Below are positions 15,298-24,581 of a stretch of 64,000 bases of DNA, piece after piece. This DNA comes from Streptomyces abyssomicinicus (GTDB lineage: Bacteria > Actinomycetota > Actinomycetes > Streptomycetales > Streptomycetaceae), in contig NZ_BBZI01000007.1 in assembly GCF_008974245.1 (NCBI RefSeq), positions 62,001 to 126,000 of the forward strand, given 5' to 3'. The notes beneath the pieces were generated by a model, which ran no database searches, was not told where the DNA came from, and saw only the letters and a program-made list of their open reading frames with translations. The translations under genes were made by a program, and so were the position numbers. Position 1 is the stretch's first letter. Every line of letters starts with the position of its first letter.

Positions 15298-16500
15298 TCA
15301 TCCTCGCCCGCGCCTCGCCGGCGCGGGGTCGAAGTCCAGCGCGTCCATGGCCAGGTCGGCCAGTACCTCGGCCGGGACGCCGTCCTCCAGCAGGAACGGC
15401 TTCCTGGAGGCGATGTTGACCAGGACCAGCGCGCCGCGCATCGCCACCGCAGCCTGGCCCTCCGACAGCTCGGGCCGCATACCGCGGAGCAGCGCCACGC
15501 ACTCGAGGACGAAGCCGTTCCGGACGCGGAGCAGACGATCCCGCTGCTCCGGCGGAAGGAACGCGATCTCGGCGATCAGCAGCGGGGTGGCGCTCGTGCG
15601 CATCCCGGACAGCCTGGCGTAGGAGACCAGCACCGAGCGCAGTGCGTCACGGTGGGTGGGGCTCTCGGCCAGCGCGCGGGCGAGGACGAACTGCACCACC
15701 TCCGCCTCCCGGCGCAGCGCGGTGTCCAGGATCTCCGTCTTGCCCGCGAAGTGGTTGTAGATGCTCGGCCCGGTGATGCCGGCCGCGGAGCCGATCTCCT
15801 CCATGCCGACCTGCTGGAAACCACGCTGCTTGAACAGGGGGATGGCCGCGGTCAGCAGTGCCTCGCGGCGGCTGACGGGAGCGATCCCGATCCCCGTCGG
15901 CCGGGGGGCCGGGGTGAGCCGCTCGGGGCAGGGAACCACCGCGGACCGGTACAGCGCGGACGCCTGCGCGCGCAGCAACGCCTCGTACCGGGGCCGGGGC
16001 AGGGACACGTCGTGGTGGGAAGGGCTGGTCATCAGGGCCAGCGTGCACCAGGCGACCAGCAGGGCGGACTTCTCGTCGACCTCGGGGCGGCGCTCACGGA
16101 GGGCTTCGGCCAGGGCGTCCGCGTGGGCGCGGGTGCGCTCCAGCACGACGGTGCGGTCCTGCTCGGCGAGATTGCGGGTCTCCCGCTCCAGCAGCATCGG
16201 CAACGAGCGGTGGTCCAGGGCGAAGCCGACCACGGTGCGGGTCATGGTCTCCAGGTCACCGGCCTCGGCCAGCTGCGCCGCCAAGGCGTCCACACCGTCC
16301 AGCAGTACGCGGCTGAGCAGCTCCTGCTTGCCGCGGAAGTGCCGGTAGAGGGCCCCGGCGGTGATCCCGACCGCGCCGGCGATGTCCTCCATGGCGGTCG
16401 TGTGATAGCCCGAGCGGTGGAAGCACTCGGTCGCCGCGGCCAGGATCTGCGCCTTGCGGTCGGCGGGTCTCCTGGTCGGCGCCGCGTTCTTGATGCTCAC
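15298..16500 (-). CDS. TetR-type regulator with two HTH domains in one chain
   Basis: This 400-residue protein contains two complete TetR units in tandem. The first HTH is at about 15-65 (ILAAATECFHRSGYHTTAM, then AGALYRHFRGKQELL) and the second at about 208-258 (LLTAAIPLFKQRGF, then PSIYNHFAGKTEIL), each followed by a helical ligand-binding region. An ordinary TetR protein is about 200 residues and dimerises; this is a covalent pair. It is the last gene of the leftward catabolic unit, 130 bases after the thiolase, and could control the cluster through the AAGTWAAT motif. That link is inference. The ATG at 16500 puts the first HTH at the normal distance. Confidence 0.88.
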   Translation of the reverse strand: MSIKNAAPTRRPADRKAQILAAATECFHRSGYHTTAMEDIAGAVGITAGALYRHFRGKQELLSRVLLDGVDALAAQLAEAGDLETMTRTVVGFALDHRSLPMLLERETRNLAEQDRTVVLERTRAHADALAEALRERRPEVDEKSALLVAWCTLALMTSPSHHDVSLPRPRYEALLRAQASALYRSAVVPCPERLTPAPRPTGIGIAPVSRREALLTAAIPLFKQRGFQQVGMEEIGSAAGITGPSIYNHFAGKTEILDTALRREAEVVQFVLARALAESPTHRDALRSVLVSYARLSGMRTSATPLLIAEIAFLPPEQRDRLLRVRNGFVLECVALLRGMRPELSEGQAAVAMRGALVLVNIASRKPFLLEDGVPAEVLADLAMDALDFDPAPARRGRG

Positions 16501-16630
16501 CCGGCCACCTTACGGCCCTGCGCGACGGGCCTGACGTGGGACCGGGCGCCCGGCAGGGCACCCCGCGGCCACCGGACCGGAGCACCGGGGTGGTCGTGCC
16601 CCGGACCGGCGGCCACGCGCGTTCCGGAGG

Positions 16631-17791
16631 TCAGAGCAGCTCGAGGACCGTGGCGTTGGCCATGCCGCCGCCCTCGCACATCGCCTGCAGGCCGTACCGG
16701 ATGCCGTTGTCCTTCATGTGGTGGACCAGTGTGGTCATCAACCGGGCACCGGAGCCGCCGAGGGGGTGGCCCAGGGCGATGGCACCGCCGTTGGGGTTCA
16801 TGCGCTCGTAGTCGGCGCCGACCTGACGCTGCCAGCCCAGCGAGACGCAGGCGAACGCCTCGTTGATCTCGTAGGCGCCGATGTCGTCGATGGTGAGACC
16901 GGCGCGCCTGAGGGCCTTCTCGGTGGCCGGGACGGGCCCCTTGAGCATGGTGACGGGGTCGGTGCCGGTGACCACGGCGGTGTGGACGCGGGCCAGCGGG
17001 ACCCAGCCGTGACGGGCGGCGATCTCGCTGGTGGTGACGAGCAGCGCGGCGGATCCGTCGGAGATCTGTGAGGCGTTGCCCGCGGAGATCACGCCGTCGG
17101 TCTTGAACGGGGTCCTGAGCTTGCCCAGGGCCTCCAGGGTGCCGCCGCGGCGGACGCCCTCGTCGGTGTCGACCACGGTGCCGTCGGGCAGGGTGACCGG
17201 GGCGATCTGGCCCGTGAAACGGCCCTCGTCGACGGCCCGGGCGGCGCGGGCATGGGAGTCCAGGGCGTGCTGGTCCAGCTCCTCGCGTGTCAGGCCCCAC
17301 TCCTCGGCGATCATCTCGGCGCCGACGCCCTGGTCGAACTCGACGCCGCCGTACCGGGCGAGGGCGAGCGGACCGTAGGGCCGGCCCAGACGTTCGTCAC
17401 CGGAGGGCGAACCCATGGGGACGCGGGACATGGACTCCACGCCGCCCGCGACGGCGATGTCGTACTGCCCGGAGATGACACCGGCGGCGGCGAAGTGGAC
17501 GGCCTGCTGGGAGGAGCCGCACTGCCGGTCGATCGTCAGACCCGGGACGTGCTCGGGCCAGCCGGCGCCGAGAACGGCGTAGCGGCCGATCGCGGCGGTC
17601 TGCTCGCCGACCTGGGAGACACAGCCCCAGATGACGTCGTCGACCAGTGCCGGGTCGAGGCCGGTGCGCTCCTGCAGCGAGCGCAGGACGTGCGCGGACA
17701 GGTCCGCGGGGTGCACGTCGGACAGGGCGCCACCGGGCTTCCCCCTGCCGATGGGCGTACGGATGGCGTCGACGACGACTGCGTCACGCAT
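16631..17791 (-). CDS. Acetyl-CoA C-acyltransferase (FadA-type thiolase)
   Basis: This 386-residue classical thiolase has the acyl-accepting Cys in DRQCGSSQQAV (about residue 91), NEAFACV, the histidine block GGAIALGHPLGGSG, and the second catalytic Cys in AMCEGGGMAN near the C-terminus. Unlike the SCP-x thiolases at 6187 and 11273 it has the full thiolase I/II signature set, so it would handle straight 3-ketoacyl-CoAs and release acetyl-CoA. It follows an SDR gene after 78 bases in the leftward unit. Confidence 0.92.
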   Translation of the reverse strand: MRDAVVVDAIRTPIGRGKPGGALSDVHPADLSAHVLRSLQERTGLDPALVDDVIWGCVSQVGEQTAAIGRYAVLGAGWPEHVPGLTIDRQCGSSQQAVHFAAAGVISGQYDIAVAGGVESMSRVPMGSPSGDERLGRPYGPLALARYGGVEFDQGVGAEMIAEEWGLTREELDQHALDSHARAARAVDEGRFTGQIAPVTLPDGTVVDTDEGVRRGGTLEALGKLRTPFKTDGVISAGNASQISDGSAALLVTTSEIAARHGWVPLARVHTAVVTGTDPVTMLKGPVPATEKALRRAGLTIDDIGAYEINEAFACVSLGWQRQVGADYERMNPNGGAIALGHPLGGSGARLMTTLVHHMKDNGIRYGLQAMCEGGGMANATVLELL

Positions 17792-17869
17792 GGAACATCT
17801 CTCCTTGCCGGGGCGCGCGCCGTGCGGGCGGTGCGCCGTGTCTGGTGGAAGCCGCGTCGGCGGAGCCGC

Positions 17870-18625
17870 TCAACGGGGGGCCATGCGGATGGCGCCGTCG
17901 AGGCGGATGACCTCGCCGTTGAGCATGGCGTTGTGGACGACGTGCTCGGCCAGCGCGGCGAACTCGTCGGGGTTTCCGAGGCGGGCCGGGTGCGGGACCT
18001 GCGCGCCGAGCGCGGCCCGGACGTCCTCGGGAAGACCGGCCAGCAGCGGTGTCTCGAAGGTGCCGGGCGCGATGGTGACCACGCGGATCTTCAGGTTCGC
18101 CAGGTCGCGGGCGATCGGCAGGGTCATGCCGACGATGGCGCCCTTGGAGGCGCTGTAGGCGGCCTGGCCGATCTGGCCGTCGTAGGCGGCCACCGACGAG
18201 GTGTTGACGATCACGCCGCGCTCGCCACCCGTCTCCTCGTTCCGGGCCATCTCGGCGGCGGCCAGTCGCAGGACGTTGAAGCTGCCGATCAGGTTGACCT
18301 CGACGACGGTCCGGAACAGCTCCAGCGGGTGCGGCCCCTCCTTGGACACCGTGCGGCGGGCCGGTCCGACGCCGGCGCAGTTGACGGCGACGCGCAGCGG
18401 TGCGATGCCGGCGGCCGCGGCGACGGCCGCGGCGGCGTCCTCCTCGCGTGTGACGTCCCCGGGGACGAAGGTGGCGCCGATCTCCTCGGCGACGGCCTCG
18501 CCGCCGGAGCGGGGCAGGTCGAGCAGGACGACCGCGGCGCCGCCGGCGATCAGCCGCTCGGCGGTGGCCCGGCCCAGGCCCGAGGCGCCGCCGGTGACGA
18601 CGGCGGAAACTCCGTTGGTCTGCAT
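17870..18625 (-). CDS. 3-hydroxyacyl-CoA dehydrogenase, SDR (HSD17B10-like)
   Basis: This 251-residue short-chain dehydrogenase has the NAD-binding motif VVTGGASGLGRATAE and the catalytic Ser and YSASK (NTSSVAAYDGQIGQAAYSASK region, about 145-165). The overall pattern, including ASDVTREEDA-like acidic loops and ending near DGAIRM, matches type-2/HSD10 hydroxyacyl-CoA dehydrogenases that oxidise 3-hydroxyacyl-CoA to the 3-keto form. It lies between a racemase and a thiolase gene, the correct place in a beta-oxidation sequence. Confidence 0.88.
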   Translation of the reverse strand: MQTNGVSAVVTGGASGLGRATAERLIAGGAAVVLLDLPRSGGEAVAEEIGATFVPGDVTREEDAAAAVAAAAGIAPLRVAVNCAGVGPARRTVSKEGPHPLELFRTVVEVNLIGSFNVLRLAAAEMARNEETGGERGVIVNTSSVAAYDGQIGQAAYSASKGAIVGMTLPIARDLANLKIRVVTIAPGTFETPLLAGLPEDVRAALGAQVPHPARLGNPDEFAALAEHVVHNAMLNGEVIRLDGAIRMAPR

Positions 18626-18698
18626 GGGAAATCTTCTCCTTGTGGGGCGGTTTGCGGGGCGGTGCGCCCGGTGGGTCCCGGGCGCTGGGTCCGGCCGG

Positions 18699-19853
18699 TC
18701 AGCGCACGGCGCCGAGCGCCCGCAGGCGTGCGATGCGGTCCTCGGGCAGTCCGGCCTCGGCCAGGACCTGGCCGGTGTGTGCGCCGATCACCGGGGCGGG
18801 GGCCGGTGCGGCGGCCGGGGTGCCGGAGAACCGCGGCGCGGGGGCCGGCTCCGGAACGCCGTGGGCGCTGTCGAGGTAGGTGCCCCGGGCGGTGTTGTGG
18901 GGATGGAGCGGGGCTTCCAGCAGCGAGAGGACGGGAGCGACGCAGGCGTCGCGGCCCTCGAACTCCTCGGCCCACTCGTCCCGGGTACGGGTGGCGAACA
19001 GCGCGGTGAGCCTGTCCCTCATCACCGGCCACCTGGCCCGGTCGTTCTGTCCGGCGAAGTCCGGGTCGCCGGTCAGGCCGAGGACGTCCAGCATCTCGGC
19101 GTAGAACTGGGGCTCGATCGGACCCACCGACATGTGCTTGCCGTCCGCGGTGCCGTAGACGCCGTAGTAGGGGGCGCCGCCGTCGAGCATGTTGGAGGCC
19201 CTTCGGTCCTGCCACTCGCCCCGTGCCAGGTAGCCGAACGTCATCGCCAGCAGGGCGGCCGAGCCGTCGGTCATGGCGGCGTCGACGACCTGGCCACGGC
19301 CGGTCGTCCGGGCACTGATCACGGCGGAGAGGATGCCCAGGGCGAGCAGCATGCCGCCGCCGCCGAAGTCGCCGACCAGGTTGAGCGGGACCACGGGAGC
19401 CTCGGACGGGCCCACCGCGTGGAGCGCGCCGGTCAGCGAGATGTAGTTGATGTCGTGGCCGGCCCGGTCGGCGAGGGGGCCGTGCTGACCCCAGCCGGTC
19501 ATCCGCCCGTAGACCAGGCGGGGGTTGTGGGCCGTCAGATCGTCCGGTCCCAGGCCCAGGCGTTCGGCGACGCCGGGGCGGAAGCCCTCGAAGACGGCGT
19601 CGGCCCTCGCGGCCAGGACGCGCACCACTTCGGCGCCGTCAGGGTGCTTCAGGTCCACGGTGACGGAGCGGCGGTTTCGGTGGAGCACCGGCATGTCGTT
19701 GGGCTGCCCGGCGCGGGCCGGACGGTCGACGCGGACGACCTCCGCGCCGAGGTCCGCCAGCAGCATCCCGCAGAACGGACCGGGGCCGATGCCGCCCAGC
19801 TCGATGATCCTCACTCCCGCCAGGGGGCCGGGGGCGGGCGTTGCGGCGGTCAT
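18699..19853 (-). CDS. Alpha-methylacyl-CoA racemase-like (CaiB/BaiF family), copy 2
   Basis: This 384-residue paralogue of the gene at 13442 carries His133 in GHDINY, Asp162 in GDFGGGGM and Glu in IEPQFYAEML, the MCR/AMACR catalytic set. I placed the start at 19853 because this ATG overlaps the TGA of the preceding crotonase gene (ATGA); the open frame extends further but inside the crotonase gene. Having three such enzymes in one cluster suggests several chiral methyl centres or several chain lengths. Confidence 0.86.
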   Translation of the reverse strand: MTAATPAPGPLAGVRIIELGGIGPGPFCGMLLADLGAEVVRVDRPARAGQPNDMPVLHRNRRSVTVDLKHPDGAEVVRVLAARADAVFEGFRPGVAERLGLGPDDLTAHNPRLVYGRMTGWGQHGPLADRAGHDINYISLTGALHAVGPSEAPVVPLNLVGDFGGGGMLLALGILSAVISARTTGRGQVVDAAMTDGSAALLAMTFGYLARGEWQDRRASNMLDGGAPYYGVYGTADGKHMSVGPIEPQFYAEMLDVLGLTGDPDFAGQNDRARWPVMRDRLTALFATRTRDEWAEEFEGRDACVAPVLSLLEAPLHPHNTARGTYLDSAHGVPEPAPAPRFSGTPAAAPAPAPVIGAHTGQVLAEAGLPEDRIARLRALGAVR

Positions 19854-20650
19854 CGGCCGGTCCATTGCGGCGGGCGCTTCTCGGCGAAGGCACGGGGGCC
19901 TTCCCGGGCGTCGTCGGAGGCGAAGACCGGGTCGGTGATCTCGCGCATCCGGTCCCACCGCCGGTCGGCCGGCCAGTCCTCGCACTCGGTGATGACGCGC
20001 TTGCCCGCCAGGACGGCGAGCGGGCCGTTGGCGGCGATCTCCGAGGCCAGAGCCAAGGCGCCCTCCAGCGCGCCGCCGTGCCCGGTGAGGCGGTTGACCA
20101 GGCCGAAGGTGTGCGCCCGGGCGGCGTCCAGGGAGTTCCCGGTGAGCGCCAGTTCCATCGCCACACGGTGCGGGATCAGTTTGGGCAGCCGGGTCAGACC
20201 ACCTGCGGCCGCGACCAGGCCGCGCCTGACCTCCGGGATGCCGAAGGTGGCGTCCTCGGCGGCGACCACCAGGTCGCAGGCGAGGGCCAGTTCGCAGCCG
20301 CCGGCCAGCGCGTAGCCCTCGACGGCCGCGATCAGCGGCTTGCGGGGCGGGGTTTCGGTCAGACCCGCCAGCCCCCGGCCCTCGATCAAGGGGGTCTCGC
20401 CCCGCAGGAATGCCTTGAGGTCCATGCCGGAGCAGAAGGTGCCGCCCGCGCCGGTCAGCACGCCGATGCGCATGTCGTCGCGCCGGTCCAGCTCACGGAG
20501 TGCCTCGTCGACGGCCTCGGCGACCCGCCGGTTCAGGGCGTTGAACGCCTTCGGCCGGTTGATGGTGATGACGAGGATGCCGTCCGCGCGGAACTCGGTC
20601 AGAACCTCGTCCGCCGGGTCGGCCGACGGGGCAGGGGGCGCATCGGTCAC
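19850..20650 (-). CDS. Enoyl-CoA hydratase (crotonase family)
   Basis: This 266-residue crotonase has the oxyanion-hole block GAGGTFCSGMDLKAF and both catalytic glutamates: one in GGCELALACD and one in GIPEVRRGL. It would hydrate 2-enoyl-CoA to the (S)-3-hydroxyacyl-CoA, complementing the (R)-specific MaoC pair. The GTG start at 20650 is preceded by AGGAG at eight bases; the longer open frame lacks a ribosome site. The stop overlaps the racemase start. Confidence 0.88.
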   Translation of the reverse strand: MTDAPPAPSADPADEVLTEFRADGILVITINRPKAFNALNRRVAEAVDEALRELDRRDDMRIGVLTGAGGTFCSGMDLKAFLRGETPLIEGRGLAGLTETPPRKPLIAAVEGYALAGGCELALACDLVVAAEDATFGIPEVRRGLVAAAGGLTRLPKLIPHRVAMELALTGNSLDAARAHTFGLVNRLTGHGGALEGALALASEIAANGPLAVLAGKRVITECEDWPADRRWDRMREITDPVFASDDAREGPRAFAEKRPPQWTGR

Positions 20651-20711
20651 TGCAGGTGCTCCTGGGGATGGGAGGGGGAGGCGAGGACGGACGGGTCGAC
20701 GCGTCGTGGGG

Positions 20712-21788
20712 TCAGAACTCGACGACGGTGCGCACCGCGTCACCGGTCTTCATGAGGTCGAAGCCCTTGTTGATGTCGTCCAGGAACGAGCGGCCGGTGA
20801 TCATCGAGCCGAGGTCGAGCCGACCGTCCCGCCAGAGGTCGACCAGCCGGGACATGAAGCGCGGAACGTCGGTGCCGCCGTACGTGGAGGCCAGCACCCG
20901 CTTGCCCTGGCCGGCGAAGGCGCGCAGGGAGAGCGGGAGGACCTCCTGCGCACCGCCGATGCCGACCACGGTCATGGTGCCGCCCCGGCGGACCAGGTCG
21001 TAGGCGGCCTGAGCGGTGGCGGAACGGCCGACCACCTCGAAGGTGTGGTCGAAACCTCGGCCGCCGGTCAGCTCGGCCATCGTGTCCTTGGCCTCCTCGG
21101 GCGAGACCGCCGCCGTGGCGCCGTACGAGCCGACCAGCGCGCGCTTGGCGGCGCTCGGGTCGATCGCCACGATCTGCTCCGCGCCGGCCAGCCTCGCGCC
21201 CATGACGGCGGCGATGCCGACACCGCCGCAGCCCACCACCGCCACCGTGGATCCCTTCTCGACCCGGGCGGTGTTCAGGACGGCGCCGACGCCGGTGGTG
21301 ACGCCGCAGCCGATCAGCGCGGCGATGTCGAACGGGACGTCCTCGGCGACCTTGACCACGCTCTGGTGGGGCAGCACCACTTCCTCGGCGAAGGTGCCGC
21401 ACCCCAGCAGGCCGAACACCGGCTCGCCGTCCTCGGTGAAGTTCGGAGTGGCCGAGGCGCCCATCGCGATGGACATGCACATGTTGCCCTCGCCGTTGGC
21501 GCAGTCCGGGCAGGCGCCGCAGGGAGGCATGAAGTTGACGATGACCCGGTCGCCGGGAGCCACCGAGGTGACGCCCTCACCGACCTCCACGATCTCGCCG
21601 GCACCTTCATGGCCGGGCACGAACGGCGCGGGGAGGCCGAGCAGGCCGTTCATCGCGCTGAGGTCGGAATGGCACAGTCCGGTGGCGCGGATGCGCACCT
21701 TGACCTGGCCGGCGCCGGTGGCGACGGTCTCCAGGTGGTCGACGACGTCGAGCGGGGCGCCGAACTCGCGCAGTACTGCGGCACGCAT
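20712..21788 (-). CDS. Zinc-dependent alcohol dehydrogenase (MDR)
   Basis: This 358-residue medium-chain dehydrogenase has catalytic-zinc ligands in GLCHSDLS and GHEGAGEIVEVG, the four-Cys structural-zinc lobe CGACPDCANGEGNMC, and the Rossmann motif VVGCGGVGIAAV. It probably oxidises a primary alcohol to an aldehyde, which the aldehyde dehydrogenase encoded upstream would convert to the acid for the CoA ligase. It closely resembles actinobacterial NAD- or NDMA-dependent alcohol dehydrogenases; cofactor use is not resolved. Confidence 0.9.
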   Translation of the reverse strand: MRAAVLREFGAPLDVVDHLETVATGAGQVKVRIRATGLCHSDLSAMNGLLGLPAPFVPGHEGAGEIVEVGEGVTSVAPGDRVIVNFMPPCGACPDCANGEGNMCMSIAMGASATPNFTEDGEPVFGLLGCGTFAEEVVLPHQSVVKVAEDVPFDIAALIGCGVTTGVGAVLNTARVEKGSTVAVVGCGGVGIAAVMGARLAGAEQIVAIDPSAAKRALVGSYGATAAVSPEEAKDTMAELTGGRGFDHTFEVVGRSATAQAAYDLVRRGGTMTVVGIGGAQEVLPLSLRAFAGQGKRVLASTYGGTDVPRFMSRLVDLWRDGRLDLGSMITGRSFLDDINKGFDLMKTGDAVRTVVEF

Positions 21789-21858
21789 GGGGGTACTCCT
21801 GAAATCTGCTGGGAAATCGCTGTGGTCGGGGGTGGGGATACGGCGGGCGGTGCGCGCT

Positions 21859-23310
21859 TCAGTGCCTGGCGCCGTTGAGGATGGCCTTGATCTCCAGGAA
21901 CGCCTTCAGCCCCTCGGGGCCCAGCTCACGGCCGATGCCGGACTTCTTGTAGCCGCCGAACGGGATGTTGAAGGAGGCTCCGTGGCCGTTGATGCCGACG
22001 TTGCCGGTGCGCATCCGGTCGGCGATGCCGCGGGCGCGCGCGTGGTCGGCGCCCCAGACGCTGCCGGACAGCCCGTAGTCGGAGTCGTTGGCGATCCGCA
22101 CGGCGTCGTCGTCGTCCTCGAAGGGGATGACCACGACGACCGGGCCGAAGATCTCCTCACGGGCGATGGTCATGGAGTTGTCGACGTCTGCGAAGAGGGT
22201 CGGCTCGACGTACCAGCCCCTGTCCAGCCCCGTCGGGCGGCCGCCGCCGGTGACCAGGCGGGCGCCCTCGGAGATGCCCCTGGCGATGTAGCTCTCGACC
22301 CGGTCGCGCTGACGCCGTGAGACCAGGGGGCCGACGACCGTCTCGGGGTCGAGCGGGTCGCCGACCCTCCAGCCCCGGAACAGCGTGGCCAGCTTCTCGA
22401 CGACCTCGTCGTAGCGGGAACGCTGCACCAGCACCCGGGTCATCGAGACGCACACCTGACCGTTGTTGGGGATCAGATGGGGGGCCAGCGCCGGGAGGAC
22501 CTCGTCGAGGTCGGCGTCCTCCATGACGATCGCTGCGGACTTCCCGCCCAGCTCCAGGGTGACGCGGGTCAGGTTGGCCGCGGCGGCCGCCATGACGGCC
22601 TGGCCGCCCGCGACCGATCCGGTGAAGCCGATCTTGTCGATTCCGGGGTGTCGCGACAGGTGGGCCGACGGGCCGCGGTCGGCGACCAGCACCGACAGCA
22701 CGCCCTCCGGCAGTTCCGCCTCGGCGGCGGCCTCCGCGAGGATGTACGAGGAGAGCGCGTTCTCCGGCGACACCTTCAGGATGGCGGTGCAGCCCGCCAC
22801 CAGCGCGGGGGCCAGTTTGTTCATGCCGATGAAGTACGGGGCGTTCCACGCCACGATCGCGGCGACCACGCCGACCGGCTCGTGGCGTACCACGACCGGA
22901 CCCACGATGCCCTGCTCCTCGCGCTCCCAGGCGAAGTCGGGGGCCATGGTCAGGTAGTAGTCCAGCGCACCGAGCGGGGCGCCGGCCTGGGCGCGCACCG
23001 ACCAGGTGATCGGAGAGCCCACCTCGCGGGACAGCTGGGCGCCGACCTCCTGCATCCGGGCGGCGTAGCACTCCCGGAAGCGGCGCAGCACCGCGATCCG
23101 CTCGGGCAGAGCCATGCGCGGCCACGGACCCTCGTCGAAGGCCCTGCGTGCGGCGGCCACCGCGCGGTCGATGTCCTCGGGCCGGGCCTCGGGCACCCGG
23201 GCGACGACCTCTTCGGTCACCGGCGACACCACGTCGAGGGTGTGGTCGGTCGCCGGGTCGACGAAGGCGCCGCCGATGAAGATCTTGTCCTTGATCCGGA
23301 CCTCTGACAT
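21859..23310 (-). CDS. NAD(P)-dependent aldehyde dehydrogenase
   Basis: This 483-residue enzyme has the ALDH motifs: KVSPENALS near the coenzyme-binding region, GFTGSVAGG, the catalytic Glu in LELGGKSA, the nucleophilic Cys in NNGQVCVSMTR (about residue 285), and EEIFGPVVVV. It heads the leftward transcript that continues through the alcohol dehydrogenase. The 239 bases upstream contain a terminator for the previous gene and the AAGTTAATGAGTATT motif at 23457, so this gene has its own promoter. Its role is oxidation of the substrate aldehyde to the carboxylic acid. Confidence 0.92.
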   Translation of the reverse strand: MSEVRIKDKIFIGGAFVDPATDHTLDVVSPVTEEVVARVPEARPEDIDRAVAAARRAFDEGPWPRMALPERIAVLRRFRECYAARMQEVGAQLSREVGSPITWSVRAQAGAPLGALDYYLTMAPDFAWEREEQGIVGPVVVRHEPVGVVAAIVAWNAPYFIGMNKLAPALVAGCTAILKVSPENALSSYILAEAAAEAELPEGVLSVLVADRGPSAHLSRHPGIDKIGFTGSVAGGQAVMAAAAANLTRVTLELGGKSAAIVMEDADLDEVLPALAPHLIPNNGQVCVSMTRVLVQRSRYDEVVEKLATLFRGWRVGDPLDPETVVGPLVSRRQRDRVESYIARGISEGARLVTGGGRPTGLDRGWYVEPTLFADVDNSMTIAREEIFGPVVVVIPFEDDDDAVRIANDSDYGLSGSVWGADHARARGIADRMRTGNVGINGHGASFNIPFGGYKKSGIGRELGPEGLKAFLEIKAILNGARH

Positions 23311-23456
23311 GAGGGTGGCTCCTGGTGAAGGAGAGGCCGGCCCGCCGTCGCGTGTGCGGGCGGGGCGGCCTCGGGTTGCGGCACCGCTGCGACCGGTGAC
23401 GCTGTCGCGTCAGGTGATCGGAGCCGAGCGGTTCCCGGTCTTCGGGAACGACTGAC

Positions 23457-23471
23457 AAGTTAATGAGTATT
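23457..23471 (-). promoter_or_regulatory. Candidate cluster operator, site 3
   Basis: AAGTTAATGAGTATT fits AAGTWAAT-N4-ATT and contains the dyad TAAT-GAGT-ATTA. It lies in a notably AT-rich patch about 150 bases upstream of the aldehyde dehydrogenase, next to a GTTCCCG/CGGGAAC inverted repeat (about 23431-23449). Confidence 0.5.
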
Positions 23472-23518
23472 AGTTTTTGTGTCCAGGTTTCGTCGACCTC
23501 GCCGTACGGTCCGACGTG

Positions 23519-23543
23519 ACGGCGCCGGACGTGCCGGCGCCGT
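23519..23543 (-). terminator. Hairpin after SDR gene
   Basis: ACGGCGCCGG (23519-23528) pairs perfectly with CCGGCGCCGT (23534-23543), seven bases after the SDR stop at 23550 in the direction of transcription. Confidence 0.65.
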
Positions 23544-23549
23544 CGGCCG

Positions 23550-24476
23550 TCACTTCTTGCCCATGGCCTCGGCGTGCTTGCCGGTGACCTTGGTCTGCGG
23601 CGTGGCGGGCATGTGGGTGGTGGCCTCCGCCAGCTCGTCGATCCCCCACCGATGGTCGGCGGCGACCTCGTCTACCACGGTCCAGCCCTGGTAGAGGCCG
23701 ACCTGGCCGCCCATGGTGCGGAACACCTGGCCGGAGAACCTGCAGTCGCCGGTGGCGAGCATGGCGACCAGAGGCGAGATGTTGGCCGGGTCCCACTCGT
23801 CGAAGGCGCTGCCCTGGGTGGAGCGCATGATGTCGCCCAGGCCCGGAGTGGCCTCGGTGAGGCGGGTGCGGGCCACCGGCGCGATGCAGTTGGCGCGGAC
23901 GTGGTAGCGCTCGAGCTCCTTGGCGGAGATCACCGTCATGGCGGCGATACCGGCCTTGGCGGAGGCGTAGTTGACCTGGCCCGGGTTGCCGTGGAGGCCG
24001 GACCCGGAGGTCGTGTTGACGATGGCCCGGTCCACCTCGACGCCGGCCTTGGCCTGCTCGCGCCAGTAGGCGGCGGCGTGCCGGGTGACGGCGAAGGTGC
24101 CCTTGAGATGGACGGCGACGACGAGGTCGAACTCCTCCTCGCTCATGTTGACCAGGACGCGGTCGCGCAGGATGCCGGCGTTGTTGACGACCACGTGGAG
24201 GTCGCCGAAGGTGTCCACGGCCGTCCGCACCAGGCGCTCGGCGCCGGCCCAGTCGGTGACGCTGTCGGTGTTGGCCACGGCCTCGCCGCCGAGGGCCGTG
24301 ATCTCGTCCACCACGGCCTGCGCGGCGCTGATGTCGGCGCCGTCGCCGTTCGGCGCGCCGCCCAGGTCGTTGACGACGACCTTGGCGCCTTCCCGGGCGA
24401 AGAGCAGTGCGTGCTCACGGCCAACGCCGCGGCCACCGCCGGTGATGATCGCGACGCGACCGTCGAGGGTTCCCAT
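23550..24476 (-). CDS. SDR hydroxyacyl-CoA dehydrogenase (MFE-2/HSD17B4 N-terminal-like)
   Basis: This 308-residue SDR has GGGRGVGREHALLFA and VVVNDLGG, and the active-site YASAK in GNPGQVNYASAKAG. The NDLGG loop and length match the dehydrogenase domain of the peroxisomal multifunctional enzyme type 2, which oxidises (R)-3-hydroxyacyl-CoAs of branched chains. That stereochemistry would suit the HadAB-like MaoC pair of this cluster. The ATG at 24476 has AAGGAG eight bases upstream, so I do not use the longer frame. It is divergent from the LysR gene. Confidence 0.88.
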   Translation of the reverse strand: MGTLDGRVAIITGGGRGVGREHALLFAREGAKVVVNDLGGAPNGDGADISAAQAVVDEITALGGEAVANTDSVTDWAGAERLVRTAVDTFGDLHVVVNNAGILRDRVLVNMSEEEFDLVVAVHLKGTFAVTRHAAAYWREQAKAGVEVDRAIVNTTSGSGLHGNPGQVNYASAKAGIAAMTVISAKELERYHVRANCIAPVARTRLTEATPGLGDIMRSTQGSAFDEWDPANISPLVAMLATGDCRFSGQVFRTMGGQVGLYQGWTVVDEVAADHRWGIDELAEATTHMPATPQTKVTGKHAEAMGKK

Positions 24477-24581
24477 CAGTGGATCTCCTTGCTCAGTGCA
24501 GCCACCACGCCGTCGGCGGGTGGTGAAGAAGGTGTCGGCCCGCGCAGGCCCGCCCATCGACACGGTAGGTCGGCCGAAGTC

